A stretch of 24,135 nucleotides of DNA from DASYPQ01 sp041488095 (GCA_041488095.1 JBGPOP010000052.1:1-24135), one strand, 5' to 3'; shown: positions 7,908 through 16,573, numbered from the stretch's first letter. Made by a program: numbers and translations. Notes: a model not told the origin generated them from the sequence alone.

Positions 7908-9200
7908 CTAGGCGTCGATCATGGTGAACATCAGGATGGCCTCGCAGACGAGCTTCCCGGCCACCGTGCCGGTGGCGCGCACCTGCGCCGCCTGGTCCTT
8001 GCTGCGCAGGGTCTCGACCTCCAGGCGGAGCTGGTCCCCGGGAACGACCGCACCGCGCAGCTTGACCTTGTCGATCGACCACAGAACGGCGAGCTTCCCG
8101 GTGTTCTCGAGCTTGCGCAGGAGGAGCACACCGGCGAGCTGTGCCATGGCCTCGAGCTGGAGCACACCGGGCATCAGCGGGGCGCCGGGGAAGTGTCCCT
8201 GGAAGAAGGGCTCGTTGATCGAGACGTTCTTGATCGCGACCGCGCGCTTGTAGCCGTCGATCTCGAGCACGCGGTCGATGAGCAGGAACGGGTAGCGGTG
8301 CGGCAGCATGCGCAGGATCTCGCGCACATCCAGGCCGGACTCGCGCCGGATCAGGCCGCCGGTCTCGAGGGCCTGCATCAGGTCGTGTAGGCGGCGCACG
8401 AGCTCGGCGTTCGTCGCATGTCCCGAGCGGGTGGCGATGATGTGCGCGTAGAGGTCGGCGCCGAGGAGGTAGAGGTCGCCCAGGAGGTCGAGCAGCTTGT
8501 GGCGCACGGGCTCGCCCGGCAGGCGCAGGGTGACCGAGGGGTCGCCCAGGACGACGGTGTTCTCGCGGGTCGCGCCCTTGCCGAAGCCGGCCTTCCGGAG
8601 CGCCTCGACCTCGGAGGCGAGGCAGAAGGTGCGGGCCGGCGCGATCTCGCGGCCGAAGGTCTCGGGCGAGAGCTCGAGCTGGAAGGAGCCGCCGTCGACG
8701 CCGGGCTCGTCGAAGGAAGCCACGTACTGAAGAGTGAGAGCGTCCTTGTCCGTGGGGAGGGCGACGAGCGTCGCGTTGCCCTCGCGCACGTACACGGGTT
8801 GGTCGAGACGGAAGATGCGCGCTTCGGCGGCTTGCTCGACGATCCCCGCCTGCTGGACGAGCTTCATCAACTCGAGGGCGCTGCCGTCCAGGCCGGGCAT
8901 CTCGGAGCCGGAGAGTTCGACGGTCAGGTTGTCGATCGAAAGGCCGCGGCAGACGGCGAGGAGGTGCTCGACGGTGTCGACCTCGGCGTTGCCACGCTGG
9001 AGCCGCGTGCGGCGCTCCTTGGCGGAGTGGTAGGCGATGTTCGCGGGGATCGGGGAGGCGTCGGGGAGGTCGGTGCGCACGAACTCGACGCCGTGGTCCT
9101 GGGGGGCGGGGAGGATGCGCGTGCGGATCGTCTCGCCGGAGTGCAGACCGACGCCGGAGAACTCGACCACGGTGCGCAACGTGCGTTGCTTGCGCGTCAT
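7908..9200 (-). CDS. lpxC-fabZ: bifunctional UDP-3-O-acyl-GlcNAc deacetylase / 3-hydroxyacyl-ACP dehydratase (LpxC-FabZ fusion)
   Basis: 430 aa. Residues 1 to about 280 are LpxC, the zinc deacetylase that commits the pathway to lipid A. The metal ligands are H79 (VEHLLA), H234 and D238 (HKLLD), and the general acid is H261 (SGHATN). Residues from about 290 are FabZ, the hot-dog-fold dehydratase of fatty acid synthesis, with H336 and E350 in the block GHFPGAPLMPGVLQLEAMAQ. The domains share one frame with no stop or frameshift. The start is the ATG at 9198-9200, overlapping the lpxD stop (ATGA); the longer upstream frame is an lpxD shadow. Both domains compete for 3-hydroxyacyl-ACP flux, so fusion fixes their ratio. 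Such fusions are known in Bacteroidota and some other phyla. Confidence 0.97.
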   Translation of the reverse strand: MTRKQRTLRTVVEFSGVGLHSGETIRTRILPAPQDHGVEFVRTDLPDASPIPANIAYHSAKERRTRLQRGNAEVDTVEHLLAVCRGLSIDNLTVELSGSEMPGLDGSALELMKLVQQAGIVEQAAEARIFRLDQPVYVREGNATLVALPTDKDALTLQYVASFDEPGVDGGSFQLELSPETFGREIAPARTFCLASEVEALRKAGFGKGATRENTVVLGDPSVTLRLPGEPVRHKLLDLLGDLYLLGADLYAHIIATRSGHATNAELVRRLHDLMQALETGGLIRRESGLDVREILRMLPHRYPFLLIDRVLEIDGYKRAVAIKNVSINEPFFQGHFPGAPLMPGVLQLEAMAQLAGVLLLRKLENTGKLAVLWSIDKVKLRGAVVPGDQLRLEVETLRSKDQAAQVRATGTVAGKLVCEAILMFTMIDA

Positions 9201-10246
9201 GCGTTCCTCCCTTCGAGGTCCTTCAACCTGCGTTCGAGCTCCTTGACTCGCTCCTGCATCTCGGGAAGGCGCTCGACCAGCGCATAGCGCCGCAGCGCCT
9301 CTCCGCGCGGGCGGGCGGGCCAGCCCAGATAATCGGCTCCCGGGGGCACGTCGCCGAAGACGCCGGCCTGCGCGGCGATGCGCGCGCCTGCGCCGATCTC
9401 GATGTGGCCGTTGATACCGGCCTGGCCGGCGAGGATCGCGCGCGCGCCGATGCGGGTGCTGCCGGCGATGCCGACCTGGGCGACGATGAGGGCACCGTCG
9501 CCGATGACGACGTTGTGGGCGATGTGGACGAGGTTGTCGATCTTGGCGAAACGGCCGATGCGAGTGGCGCCGAATCGACCGCGGTCGATGGTGACGTTGG
9601 CGCCGATCTCGACGTCGTCCTCGATCACGACGGTGCCGCACTGAGGGATCTTCGTCCAGGGGGTGGCGGGGTCCTGGGAGGGCTCGAAGCCGTAGCCGTC
9701 GGAGCCGATCACGGCGCCGGCGTGCAGGAGACAGCGTTCGCCGATCTGGATGCCGGGGTAGCAGACGACGCCGGGGTGAAGGGTGGTGTGGGCTCCGATG
9801 TGGGCGGCGCGACCGAGGGTGACGGAGGGGTGGAGGATCGCTTCCTCGCCGACGCGCGCGCCGGGGCCGACGGTGCACTGCGGGCCGATCGAAGCGCCCG
9901 GTCCGATCTCGGCCGACGCGTCGACTACGGCGCTCGAGTGGATGCCGGGCTCGGGCATGGGCTCGGGAGCGACGAAGGCGCCGACGACGCGGGTGAAGCA
10001 GGCGCTGGGGTCGGCGCAGAAGAGGAGGGAGAGGTCGCGGCGGGGGCTGTCGAAGCCGCGCGGGACGAGCACGGCTGCGGCGCGCGTGGCCAGGAATTCG
10101 CCGCGATATTTCAGGTTGGCGAGGAAGCTCACCTGGCGCGGACCCGCCTCGGCGAGACCCGCCGGACCTTCGACGATGCTGGCGCCGTCCCCGAGCAGCT
10201 CGGCGCCGCACAGGTACGCAAGTTCCGCCAGGGTCTTCGTCGTCAT
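9197..10246 (-). CDS. lpxD: UDP-3-O-acylglucosamine N-acyltransferase
   Basis: 349 aa, the usual LpxD length. It adds the second 3-hydroxyacyl chain, to the 2-amino group, after LpxC has acted. Residues 1-100 form the uridine-binding N-terminal domain. A left-handed beta-helix of hexapeptide repeats follows, with the catalytic His in HIAHN (H244). The last 30 residues form a charged helix (EMQERVKELERRLKDLE), as in the trimeric family. The ATG at 10244-10246 starts the typical MTTKTLAELA; the frame extends to 10336 but overlaps the candidate promoter and adds no family sequence. The stop overlaps the lpxC-fabZ start by 4 bp. Confidence 0.97.
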   Translation of the reverse strand: MTTKTLAELAYLCGAELLGDGASIVEGPAGLAEAGPRQVSFLANLKYRGEFLATRAAAVLVPRGFDSPRRDLSLLFCADPSACFTRVVGAFVAPEPMPEPGIHSSAVVDASAEIGPGASIGPQCTVGPGARVGEEAILHPSVTLGRAAHIGAHTTLHPGVVCYPGIQIGERCLLHAGAVIGSDGYGFEPSQDPATPWTKIPQCGTVVIEDDVEIGANVTIDRGRFGATRIGRFAKIDNLVHIAHNVVIGDGALIVAQVGIAGSTRIGARAILAGQAGINGHIEIGAGARIAAQAGVFGDVPPGADYLGWPARPRGEALRRYALVERLPEMQERVKELERRLKDLEGRNA

Positions 10247-10306
10247 CTGGAGTGAGCCCAACCTCTGGGCCCTTCGAGGCGTCCTACCGCGCGGACAGCC
10301 CGCCAT

Positions 10307-10336
10307 GGTGTAGCGGAGGGCCACTGCACCTGTCAA
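10307..10336 (-). promoter_or_regulatory. candidate internal promoter for the lpx genes
   Basis: On the minus strand a perfect -35 TTGACA (10331-10336) is followed after 18 bp by TACACC (10307-10312), a weak -10. It lies in the 105-bp gap between bamA and lpxD, the largest gap in the envelope half of the cluster. It would let lpxD, lpxC-fabZ, lpxA and downstream genes be expressed separately from glmU-bamA. The -10 box is poor, so confidence is limited. Confidence 0.4.
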
Positions 10337-10351
10337 AGGGGACTTTTCCGC

Positions 10352-13060
10352 TCAGAAGCTCAGGTTGATCAAACGGAAGGAGAACGTCTGCTTCCGGTCC
10401 CCCACCCCCGACGCGATCGGGAATCCGAAGTTGAAGATGAGCGGGATCGGATGCGTCAGGCCGAATCCCACCCCGACCGAGGCGCGCAATTCCGAGAAGT
10501 CGAGCTTGTACGGATCCGGATCGAGCACCCCCGCGTCGCTGAAGATCGTCATCCGGAAGATCTCCTTGCTGCGGTAGCTGCCTGGCTGCACCACGGAGTA
10601 GAGCGGAATCCGGTACTCGAGTGTCGCGTCCAGGCTCGTCGCGCCCCCGATCGGCTCGCCTCCGATGTTCGGGCCCACGCCGCGGTAGTCGAAGCCGCGC
10701 AGCTTCTGGCTGCCGCCCAGGAAGAACCTCTCCGTGTACGGAACCTCGCTCGAGTCCCCGAAGGCGTCCGCAATCCCGAGGCCCGCCCCGAGATGGAACC
10801 CGGGCCGCACGTCCTCCTCGGGGTCGCCCACGAGCCAGAACCAGTCGACATCGAGGTGCGACTTCACGAACTGCCAGTCGCCGCCCATCGGTCCGCCGTA
10901 TACCCCGTTCTTCCACGAGACCTGTACGCCCTCGTGCGGGTTCAGAAAGGTGTCCACCTTCCGGTAGCGCACATCGAACAACGCCCCGATCAGGCGCGAG
11001 GTCCCCTCCTCGTCGAAGATCCCCTTCGGGATCGGCGGGTCGACCGGATCGTTGATGCCCGTCAGCGGCGCCTCGATGTGGCTGACCTGGATGTCCTCGT
11101 TCGAGTACCCCAGGTACACGGTGAGATTCCGCCCGAACTCGCGGCCGAGCCGCACGCTGCGTTCGAGCTGGTCCTCGCGGTAGAAGCGGAACTGCTGGCG
11201 GACCCGGTACAGTTCCAGGTCCAGGCTGTAGGGATCGAATTGCCGGCCGAAGATGTCCGGCTCGAGAAAGTGCATCCGGAACGCGTTGATCTGCGTCCCG
11301 GGCGAGAGCGTCAGGTCCAGAAGCTGCCCCGCTCCGTGGAACGCCTCCTTGTGGTAGATCTCCGACGGCGCGCTCCACAAGCTTCTCGGCGTGTCGGTGA
11401 TGTCGAAGTTGTCCATGCGCAGGGTGATCCGCCCGAACAACCCCGTGTTCGAGTCGACCCCGCCCTGCACCTGGAAGTTGATCACCCGACCCTCCTCGAC
11501 CTGGTACTCCAAGTCGACCAGCTCGGGGTGCTCGGTATCGTCGACCTGGATGAACCGGAACACGGGGTCCTTGTGCTCCTCCGGTGCGTACTCGTCGAGG
11601 AAGTAGCTGGTCGAGTACAAGCGCGAGAGGGAGCGCGTGATCTCCTTGATGTCGGCGACCTCGCCGGGCAGGACACTGATTTCGCGCCGCAGAACGCGGT
11701 CGCGCGTGTGCTCGGCGCCCTGGAAGAGCACCTCGCGGATCACTCGCCTGCGCCCCTGGCCGATCTTGTAGGCGATCTCGACCTCGTGCTTCCCGCTGTC
11801 GAAGCGCAGCTCGGGGTCGAGGAACTCCCAAGAAGTCTCGCGGAGCGAGGGATGCGCGATGTACCCGCGCTCGCCATAGTAGTCCCGCAAGGCCCGCTCG
11901 TCGCCGTGCATGACCGAGCGCTCGAAGCGCTTGCCGGACCGGAGCCTGCACAGCTTCAACAAGTCGGCCTCGGGGAAGATCAGCTGGGCCGGCGACTCGA
12001 CCGTCTCCTTCCCGGTGGGATCCGGCTTGAGGTCGACCCCTCGGATCGACAGCTTCGAGACGCGGTAGGGCTCTCCCTCGTCGACGAGCACGTGGATCAC
12101 CACGCCGCTCCGATCCGGACTGAATTCGAGCCGATCGATCTCGACGACCGCGTCGAGGAAGCCTTCGTCGCGGTACACCTCGCGCATGGCCAGCAGGTCG
12201 GCCTGCAGCGTGTCCTCGACGAACTTCTCGCCCTTCCAGTTGAAGAGCCAGGGGCCGGCGAGCTGGACCCCCGCGAGCTTCTTCAGCCCCCCGCGCCAGA
12301 ACCAGGTTCCCGTGTCGGGGAAGGTCAGACTCCCCGTGACGATCACGTCCTTGACGTGGACCTGGGGTCCCTCGCGGATCTCGAAAATCACGTCGGGGAG
12401 AGCGACCGGCTCCCCCGGCTTGGCTTCGCCGCCCCGCGACACCACGTCGACATCGGCGAAGTAGTATCCCTCCCGGTGGAAGCCCTCGATCAGCCGCTGG
12501 CGCACGCGGGGCGCCTGGTAGAGGTACAGCTCGCTGCGGTCGCCGAGCTGAGCCCACTTGCGCAGCGTCTCGACGTCGATCTCGACGTTTCCGACGAAGC
12601 GCGGCTCGAGGTCGACGGGCATCTCGACCACCTCGAGGGACAGCTCCAACCCGCCCTCGACCCTGCGATAGTGCACCTGCGCGCGGACGTGGAACACCTT
12701 CCACAAGGTCTGCAGGCCTGCGTCGATCGCGTCGGGGTCGAGCTTGGCCCCGACCTTCTGTCCCAGCGCATCGAGGAGTTGCTGCTCGCTGTAGCGGCGC
12801 CGCCCCTCGACGCGGATCGCGACCACGGTCGGCGCCTCGTCCTGCTGCGGGGTTCCCGCAGGGCTTTCCTGCGGCGCCGGCTTCCCGGAGTCCTGCACGC
12901 CTTGCAGCCCTTGCCCCTCGCGTTGGGGCGCGGGAGGTTGCGCAATCGAAGTCCCCTGGGTCCGGACCGGGCCCGCCGCGAGCAGTGCTGCCAGCGGTAG
13001 AAGTGCGGCGAGCCGCGCCGGCAGGCGCTCCGCGGCTCGGGGGAGGTGGGCGCGAGCCAC
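10352..13060 (-). CDS. bamA: outer-membrane protein assembly factor BamA
   Basis: 902 aa Omp85-family protein that folds beta-barrel proteins into the outer membrane. Residues 1 to about 35 are a signal peptide (LAALLPLAALLAAG), then a Gln/Pro-rich linker runs to about 77. Five POTRA-like domains follow, at roughly 78-150, 150-232, 233-332, 333-450 and 451-540. The C-terminal barrel contains GGSQKLRGFDYRG, whose LRGF (787-790) is the conserved loop 6 motif. The protein ends in Phe (FRLINLSF), the usual beta-signal. It is longer than E. coli BamA (about 810 aa), partly because of the linker and large POTRA loops. The start is GTG at 13058-13060, only 6 bp after the dnaB stop, without a strong Shine-Dalgarno sequence, so translation may depend on dnaB. 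lpxD lies just downstream, as in many bacteria, but no skp-like gene lies between them. Confidence 0.95.
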   Translation of the reverse strand: MARAHLPRAAERLPARLAALLPLAALLAAGPVRTQGTSIAQPPAPQREGQGLQGVQDSGKPAPQESPAGTPQQDEAPTVVAIRVEGRRRYSEQQLLDALGQKVGAKLDPDAIDAGLQTLWKVFHVRAQVHYRRVEGGLELSLEVVEMPVDLEPRFVGNVEIDVETLRKWAQLGDRSELYLYQAPRVRQRLIEGFHREGYYFADVDVVSRGGEAKPGEPVALPDVIFEIREGPQVHVKDVIVTGSLTFPDTGTWFWRGGLKKLAGVQLAGPWLFNWKGEKFVEDTLQADLLAMREVYRDEGFLDAVVEIDRLEFSPDRSGVVIHVLVDEGEPYRVSKLSIRGVDLKPDPTGKETVESPAQLIFPEADLLKLCRLRSGKRFERSVMHGDERALRDYYGERGYIAHPSLRETSWEFLDPELRFDSGKHEVEIAYKIGQGRRRVIREVLFQGAEHTRDRVLRREISVLPGEVADIKEITRSLSRLYSTSYFLDEYAPEEHKDPVFRFIQVDDTEHPELVDLEYQVEEGRVINFQVQGGVDSNTGLFGRITLRMDNFDITDTPRSLWSAPSEIYHKEAFHGAGQLLDLTLSPGTQINAFRMHFLEPDIFGRQFDPYSLDLELYRVRQQFRFYREDQLERSVRLGREFGRNLTVYLGYSNEDIQVSHIEAPLTGINDPVDPPIPKGIFDEEGTSRLIGALFDVRYRKVDTFLNPHEGVQVSWKNGVYGGPMGGDWQFVKSHLDVDWFWLVGDPEEDVRPGFHLGAGLGIADAFGDSSEVPYTERFFLGGSQKLRGFDYRGVGPNIGGEPIGGATSLDATLEYRIPLYSVVQPGSYRSKEIFRMTIFSDAGVLDPDPYKLDFSELRASVGVGFGLTHPIPLIFNFGFPIASGVGDRKQTFSFRLINLSF

Positions 13061-13066
13061 GGAGGA

Positions 13067-14461
13067 TCAGGCCTGGAAGGGCTGGTCCGCGCCTGGAGCC
13101 CGGTTCATGAAACGCATCGTCGCGGGATCGAACGTGAGCAGCGCCTTGCCGGTGGGGCCGTTCCGCTGCTTTGCGCAGATGACCTTCGCCAGCCCCCGGT
13201 CCTCCTCGGCCAGGCTCTTCTCGTCTTTCGCGTAGTACTCGGGACGGAAGAGAAGCAGAACGACGTCCGCGTCTTGTTCAATGGACCCCGACTCACGCAG
13301 ATCCGAGAGTTGCGGCTCTTTGTCGTCGCGCATTTCGACGGCCCGCGAAAGCTGCGAGAGGGCCACCACCGGGACATTCAGCTCGCGCGCCAGATCCTTG
13401 AGCGCCCGTGAGATCTGGCTGACCTCCTGCTGGCGGTTCTCGGCTCTGGGCGGCTGCATGAGCTGCAAGTAGTCGACGACGATCAGATCGAGGCTTCCGT
13501 GCTTGGCCCGCAGCCGGCGCGCGCGCCCGCGCAGGGACATGACCGTCAGCCCGGGCGAGTCGTCGATGAAGACGTGGGTGGTCGAGAGCTCGCCGGCGGC
13601 CTCGGCGAGCCGGGTGTAGTCCTCGTTGGGGATGCGCCCCGTGCGCAGCTTGTGGGCGTCGACGCGCGCTCGCGAGCACAGCATCCGGCGCACGATGGAC
13701 TGCTGCCCCATCTCCAGGCTGTAGAACAGGATCGTCGGCGCGCGCCCGAGCCACTCGGGAGGGTGCAGCGCGGCGTGGTCGACCATGTTGAGCGCGAGCG
13801 CGGTCTTTCCCATCGAGGGCCGCGACGCGAGCACGACCAGGTCGCCCGCGTTCAGGCCGCACAGGAGGTCGTCGAGCTCGTAGAAGCCGGTCGGCAGGCC
13901 GGTCAGCCCGGCGCGGTGTGAGGTCGAGTCGATGCGGCGGAAGGTTTCCTCGATGGCCCGGCTGATCGGCTCCGCCCCGCCCTTGTCGCGGACGCTGGCG
14001 ACGCGGTAGATCCTGTTCTCGGCGAGGTCGAGCAGCTTCTTGACGCTGTCCCCGTCGGGCCGCGTGCCGTGGGCCTCGGCCAGGATCTCCCCCGCCTCGC
14101 CGATCAGGCGCCGCAGCGTCGCCGTGTCGGCGACGATCTGCGCGTGGTGGCGGGCGTGGGCTGCGGAGGTGACGGAACTCGTCAGCTCGACGAGGTAGGA
14201 ACGGCCGCCGACCTCCTGGAACCGGCCCGAGGCGGCCAGCGCCTCCCCGACGCTGACGATGTCGACCGCTCCGCCGCGCTCGGCCAGCGCCAGCATGGCC
14301 TCGTACACGGCGTTGTGGCGCTGACTGAAGAAGTCGCCGCGCTCGACGACTTCGGCCACCTCGGGGATGCGCTGGGGCTCGCTGAGGAGCGCGCCGAGCA
14401 GCGCCCGCTCGGCCTCCTCGTTGTGCGGCGGGATCCTTCCCGGCAGGTTCTCTTCGGCCAT
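13067..14461 (-). CDS. dnaB: replicative DNA helicase DnaB
   Basis: 464 aa, standard DnaB length. It is the hexameric 5'-3' helicase at the replication fork. The N-terminal domain (about 10-110, PPHNEEAERALLGALL) and linker helix lead to the RecA-like C-terminal domain. Walker A is ASRPSMGKT (212-220), Walker B is LDLIVVDYLQL (324-334), and VVALSQLSR (365-373) includes the motif-H3 Gln. No intein interrupts it, although DnaB is a common intein host. The ATG at 14459-14461 is preceded by GGAAGG at good spacing. A 127-bp gap separates it from rplI; within it, TTGCGC-16-TATCCT (minus strand) is a weak possible promoter. rpsF-rpsR-rplI-dnaB is a widespread order. Confidence 0.97.
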   Translation of the reverse strand: MAEENLPGRIPPHNEEAERALLGALLSEPQRIPEVAEVVERGDFFSQRHNAVYEAMLALAERGGAVDIVSVGEALAASGRFQEVGGRSYLVELTSSVTSAAHARHHAQIVADTATLRRLIGEAGEILAEAHGTRPDGDSVKKLLDLAENRIYRVASVRDKGGAEPISRAIEETFRRIDSTSHRAGLTGLPTGFYELDDLLCGLNAGDLVVLASRPSMGKTALALNMVDHAALHPPEWLGRAPTILFYSLEMGQQSIVRRMLCSRARVDAHKLRTGRIPNEDYTRLAEAAGELSTTHVFIDDSPGLTVMSLRGRARRLRAKHGSLDLIVVDYLQLMQPPRAENRQQEVSQISRALKDLARELNVPVVALSQLSRAVEMRDDKEPQLSDLRESGSIEQDADVVLLLFRPEYYAKDEKSLAEEDRGLAKVICAKQRNGPTGKALLTFDPATMRFMNRAPGADQPFQA

Positions 14462-14588
14462 GGCGCCTTCCAGGCGAAGCGGCAGGATATCGGCACGCTG
14501 CGCGAGCGCAAAGGCAGCCGAGCGCGCGGGGTCTCCGGCTGGCTCGGGGCGCGTTGTGCGGCAAGCGGTTACGCGCCGGGAAGGAGGA

Positions 14589-15056
14589 TCAGGAAGCGGT
14601 GGCTTCCGCCTCGACCTCGACCTTGACCGCGGCGAACGTGTCGCCGTGGACGTGGACGCGCACCGTGTGCGAGCCGACGGCCTTGAGCGGCGTGTCGAGT
14701 CGTACGTCCTTCTCGGCGACCGCGTGCCCCGCCTGCGCGAGGAGCGCGGCGATCTGAGAGGCGTTCACCGAGCCGTACAGGTGCCCGGCTTCGTCGGCCT
14801 TGCCGGAAGTCCTGAGGATCACTCCCGCGAGTGCCTCGACACGGGCCAGCGTCTCCTTGGCACGCTCGGCCTCCTCCGCGTCGAGCCTCACGCGGCGGCG
14901 CAGCATGGCGCGCTTGTTGTCCTCGCTGGCCTGGATGGCCAGCTTGCGCGGGAGGAGGTAGTTGCGGGCGTAGCCCGGCGCCACTTGGACCAGGTCGCCG
15001 CAGCGGCCCAGGCCGCCCAGGTGCTCGCGCAGCAGCACTTCGACTTTGCTCTTCAT
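14589..15056 (-). CDS. rplI: 50S ribosomal protein bL9
   Basis: 155 aa. bL9 binds 23S rRNA near the L1 stalk and helps keep the reading frame. The N-terminal domain begins MKSKVEVLLREHLGGLGRCG and continues into VAPGYARNYLLPRKLA (26-41), the family signature. A long helix (about 42-75, rich in Arg and Glu) connects to the C-terminal domain. The ATG at 15054-15056 follows GAGAGG; the frame is open further upstream but that part has no family sequence. It starts 17 bp after the rpsR stop. Confidence 0.96.
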   Translation of the reverse strand: MKSKVEVLLREHLGGLGRCGDLVQVAPGYARNYLLPRKLAIQASEDNKRAMLRRRVRLDAEEAERAKETLARVEALAGVILRTSGKADEAGHLYGSVNASQIAALLAQAGHAVAEKDVRLDTPLKAVGSHTVRVHVHGDTFAAVKVEVEAEATAS

Positions 15057-15073
15057 GCTCGCATCCGCCTCTC

Positions 15074-15295
15074 TCAGCCCACGAAGGGCAGAAGGGCGAG
15101 GTGACGCGCCCGCTTCACGGCCTGTTTGAGCTGCTTCTGGCACTGGGTGCAGTACCCGGTGCGTTTGCGCGACAGGACCTGCCCGTGGGCCGTCAGGAAT
15201 CGGCGCAGGTTCTCCGTACCCTTGTAGTCGAGGATCGGGTCGTCGCAGTTCTTGCCGCTGATCGGCGGGGCGGGGGGTCGTCGAATGTTGGCCAT
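15074..15295 (-). CDS. rpsR: 30S ribosomal protein bS18
   Basis: 73 aa. bS18 forms a pair with bS6 on the small-subunit platform. The C-terminal half (LRRFLTAHGQVLSRKRTGYC, then KRARHLALLP) is typical. C17, C49 and C52 are present, so part of the Cys set of zinc-binding S18 forms is retained. The ATG at 15293-15295 was chosen over the GTG at 15299-15301 because GGAGG lies 7 nt before the ATG but only 1 nt before the GTG. It begins 2 bp after the rpsF stop, which suggests translational coupling. No ssb gene separates it from rpsF. Confidence 0.96.
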   Translation of the reverse strand: MANIRRPPAPPISGKNCDDPILDYKGTENLRRFLTAHGQVLSRKRTGYCTQCQKQLKQAVKRARHLALLPFVG

Positions 15296-15297
15296 GG

Positions 15298-15831
15298 TCA
15301 CTCCTCCATCGCGGGGGCCACGGCCTCCGCCCTGGGACCGCGCGCGCCGCCGGTCCGGGATTCCGCACCCTCTTCGCCTGGGATATCCGTGACCTCGGCG
15401 ATCTCCGGATCGCCCTCGGTGCCCTCCTCGCGCCGGCGTCCGAAGCCGCCGCCGCTATCGGGGGCGTCGTCCGAAGGCGGAGCGGGAACCGTGAAGCCGG
15501 CCGCATCCTCGGCCGCGGCGAGCTCGGCCTCGCCCTCGGGGAGCTTTTCCCGCGAGAGGATCAGGTAGCGCAGGACGCTCTCGTTGAGTTCGAGGTCCCG
15601 GCGCAACGTGACGATGCCCTCGTGTCCCATCTCGTAGAACGCCAGGCAGTAGGTCGCCCGGCGATGCCTTCGGATGGGATAGGCGAGCTTGCGCTCGTCC
15701 CAGCGGCGTGCGGAGATCACCTTGGCTCCGTGCTTCTCGAGCGTGTCGGTGACGACCGACTTGGCCTTCTTCCAGTCCTCCCGCACCACCTGGTTCTCGA
15801 GGAGGAACATACCTTCGTACATCTGGGTCAT
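15298..15831 (-). CDS. rpsF: 30S ribosomal protein bS6 with long acidic tail
   Basis: 177 aa, longer than the common 95-135. Residues 1 to about 97 are the bS6 fold, starting MTQMYEGMFLL and including AYPIRRHRRATYCLAFYEM. The last 80 residues are low-complexity, rich in Glu, Gly, Ala and Pro, and probably disordered. bS6 pairs with bS18, encoded directly downstream. The ATG at 15829-15831 follows GGGAG at good spacing. Acidic tails on bS6 occur in other bacteria, where some are targets of glutamylation by RimK, but no RimK is visible here. Confidence 0.95.
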   Translation of the reverse strand: MTQMYEGMFLLENQVVREDWKKAKSVVTDTLEKHGAKVISARRWDERKLAYPIRRHRRATYCLAFYEMGHEGIVTLRRDLELNESVLRYLILSREKLPEGEAELAAAEDAAGFTVPAPPSDDAPDSGGGFGRRREEGTEGDPEIAEVTDIPGEEGAESRTGGARGPRAEAVAPAMEE

Positions 15832-15874
15832 TCGGTTCTCCCGTCAGGGATGCGGGCGGCCTCCGGTCGGAGAC

Positions 15875-16516
15875 TCAGGGGGCGCCCTGGTTCCAGCGGC
15901 TATGGAACCGCGTCATGCAGGCGTCGAGGTCCCTCGTCGAGAGCCAGAAGCGAATTGCGTCGGCGGCCTCTTCGACCGCGACCTCGATCGCCTTCTCCTC
16001 GTCGTCCGTGAAACCCTCGAGCACATGGCGCGCCGCGTCGGTCCTCGCCGGCCCGATCCCCACCCTCAGGCGGGGAAACTGGTCGGTGGCGAGACACTCC
16101 ACGATGGATCGCATGCCGTTGTGGGAGCCGGGTCCTCCGTGCGGCCGGATGCGCAGCCTGCCGAGCGGCAGGTCCAGGTCGTCGTACACGACCAGGAGCC
16201 GCGCGGGGTCGAGCGCCAGCCAGGAGATGAGCGGCTCCACAGCGGCGCCGGAAAGGTTCATGAAGGTGCGCGGTTTGATCAACAGCGCACCCCCGCTCCA
16301 GGTTCCGCGCGAATCTCGACTCGCGCGGGACGGGACATGCGCGAAGTCGAACTCGCGCGGGCCTCCGTAGGCCTCCAGCTCGCATGCGGATTGAAAGATC
16401 GCACCCTCGCGGAGCGCGACGCGGTCCACGACACGGAAGCCCGCGTTGTGCCGGGTCGACTCGTGTTGTGGCCCTGGATTACCCAGTCCGACGACGAGGT
16501 TCTCCACCGGTCGCAT
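15875..16516 (-). CDS. pth: peptidyl-tRNA hydrolase
   Basis: 213 aa, slightly longer than the usual 185-200 because of extra residues around 60-75. It releases tRNA from peptidyl-tRNA that drops off the ribosome. The family motifs are present: VGLGNPG (9-15), TRHNAGF (21-27) with catalytic H23, KPRTFMNLSG (81-90) with N87, YDDLDLPLG (111-119) with D112, and GGPGSHNGMRS (127-137) with N133. The start is the ATG at 16514-16516, 57 bp after the rplY stop. rplY-pth and prs-rplY-pth are common pairings. A short hairpin (16554-16571) lies in the gap after rplY without a U-run. Confidence 0.96.
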   Translation of the reverse strand: MRPVENLVVGLGNPGPQHESTRHNAGFRVVDRVALREGAIFQSACELEAYGGPREFDFAHVPSRASRDSRGTWSGGALLIKPRTFMNLSGAAVEPLISWLALDPARLLVVYDDLDLPLGRLRIRPHGGPGSHNGMRSIVECLATDQFPRLRVGIGPARTDAARHVLEGFTDDEEKAIEVAVEEAADAIRFWLSTRDLDACMTRFHSRWNQGAP

Positions 16517-16573
16517 CCCCGGCGAGGGAGGGCAAGGAGTCTAGCGAGCCCGGGCTCCCGTGCAAGGGAGCGC

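Noticed and set aside
10247..10336. Upstream start for lpxD
   Set aside because: It overlaps the candidate promoter and adds 30 residues absent from the LpxD family; MTTKTLAELA is the usual beginning.
10451..13000. 849-codon plus-strand ORF opposite bamA
   Set aside because: Rich in Val, Asp, Leu and Arg with no domain, which is the usual antisense product of high-GC codon use; bamA is intact on the other strand.
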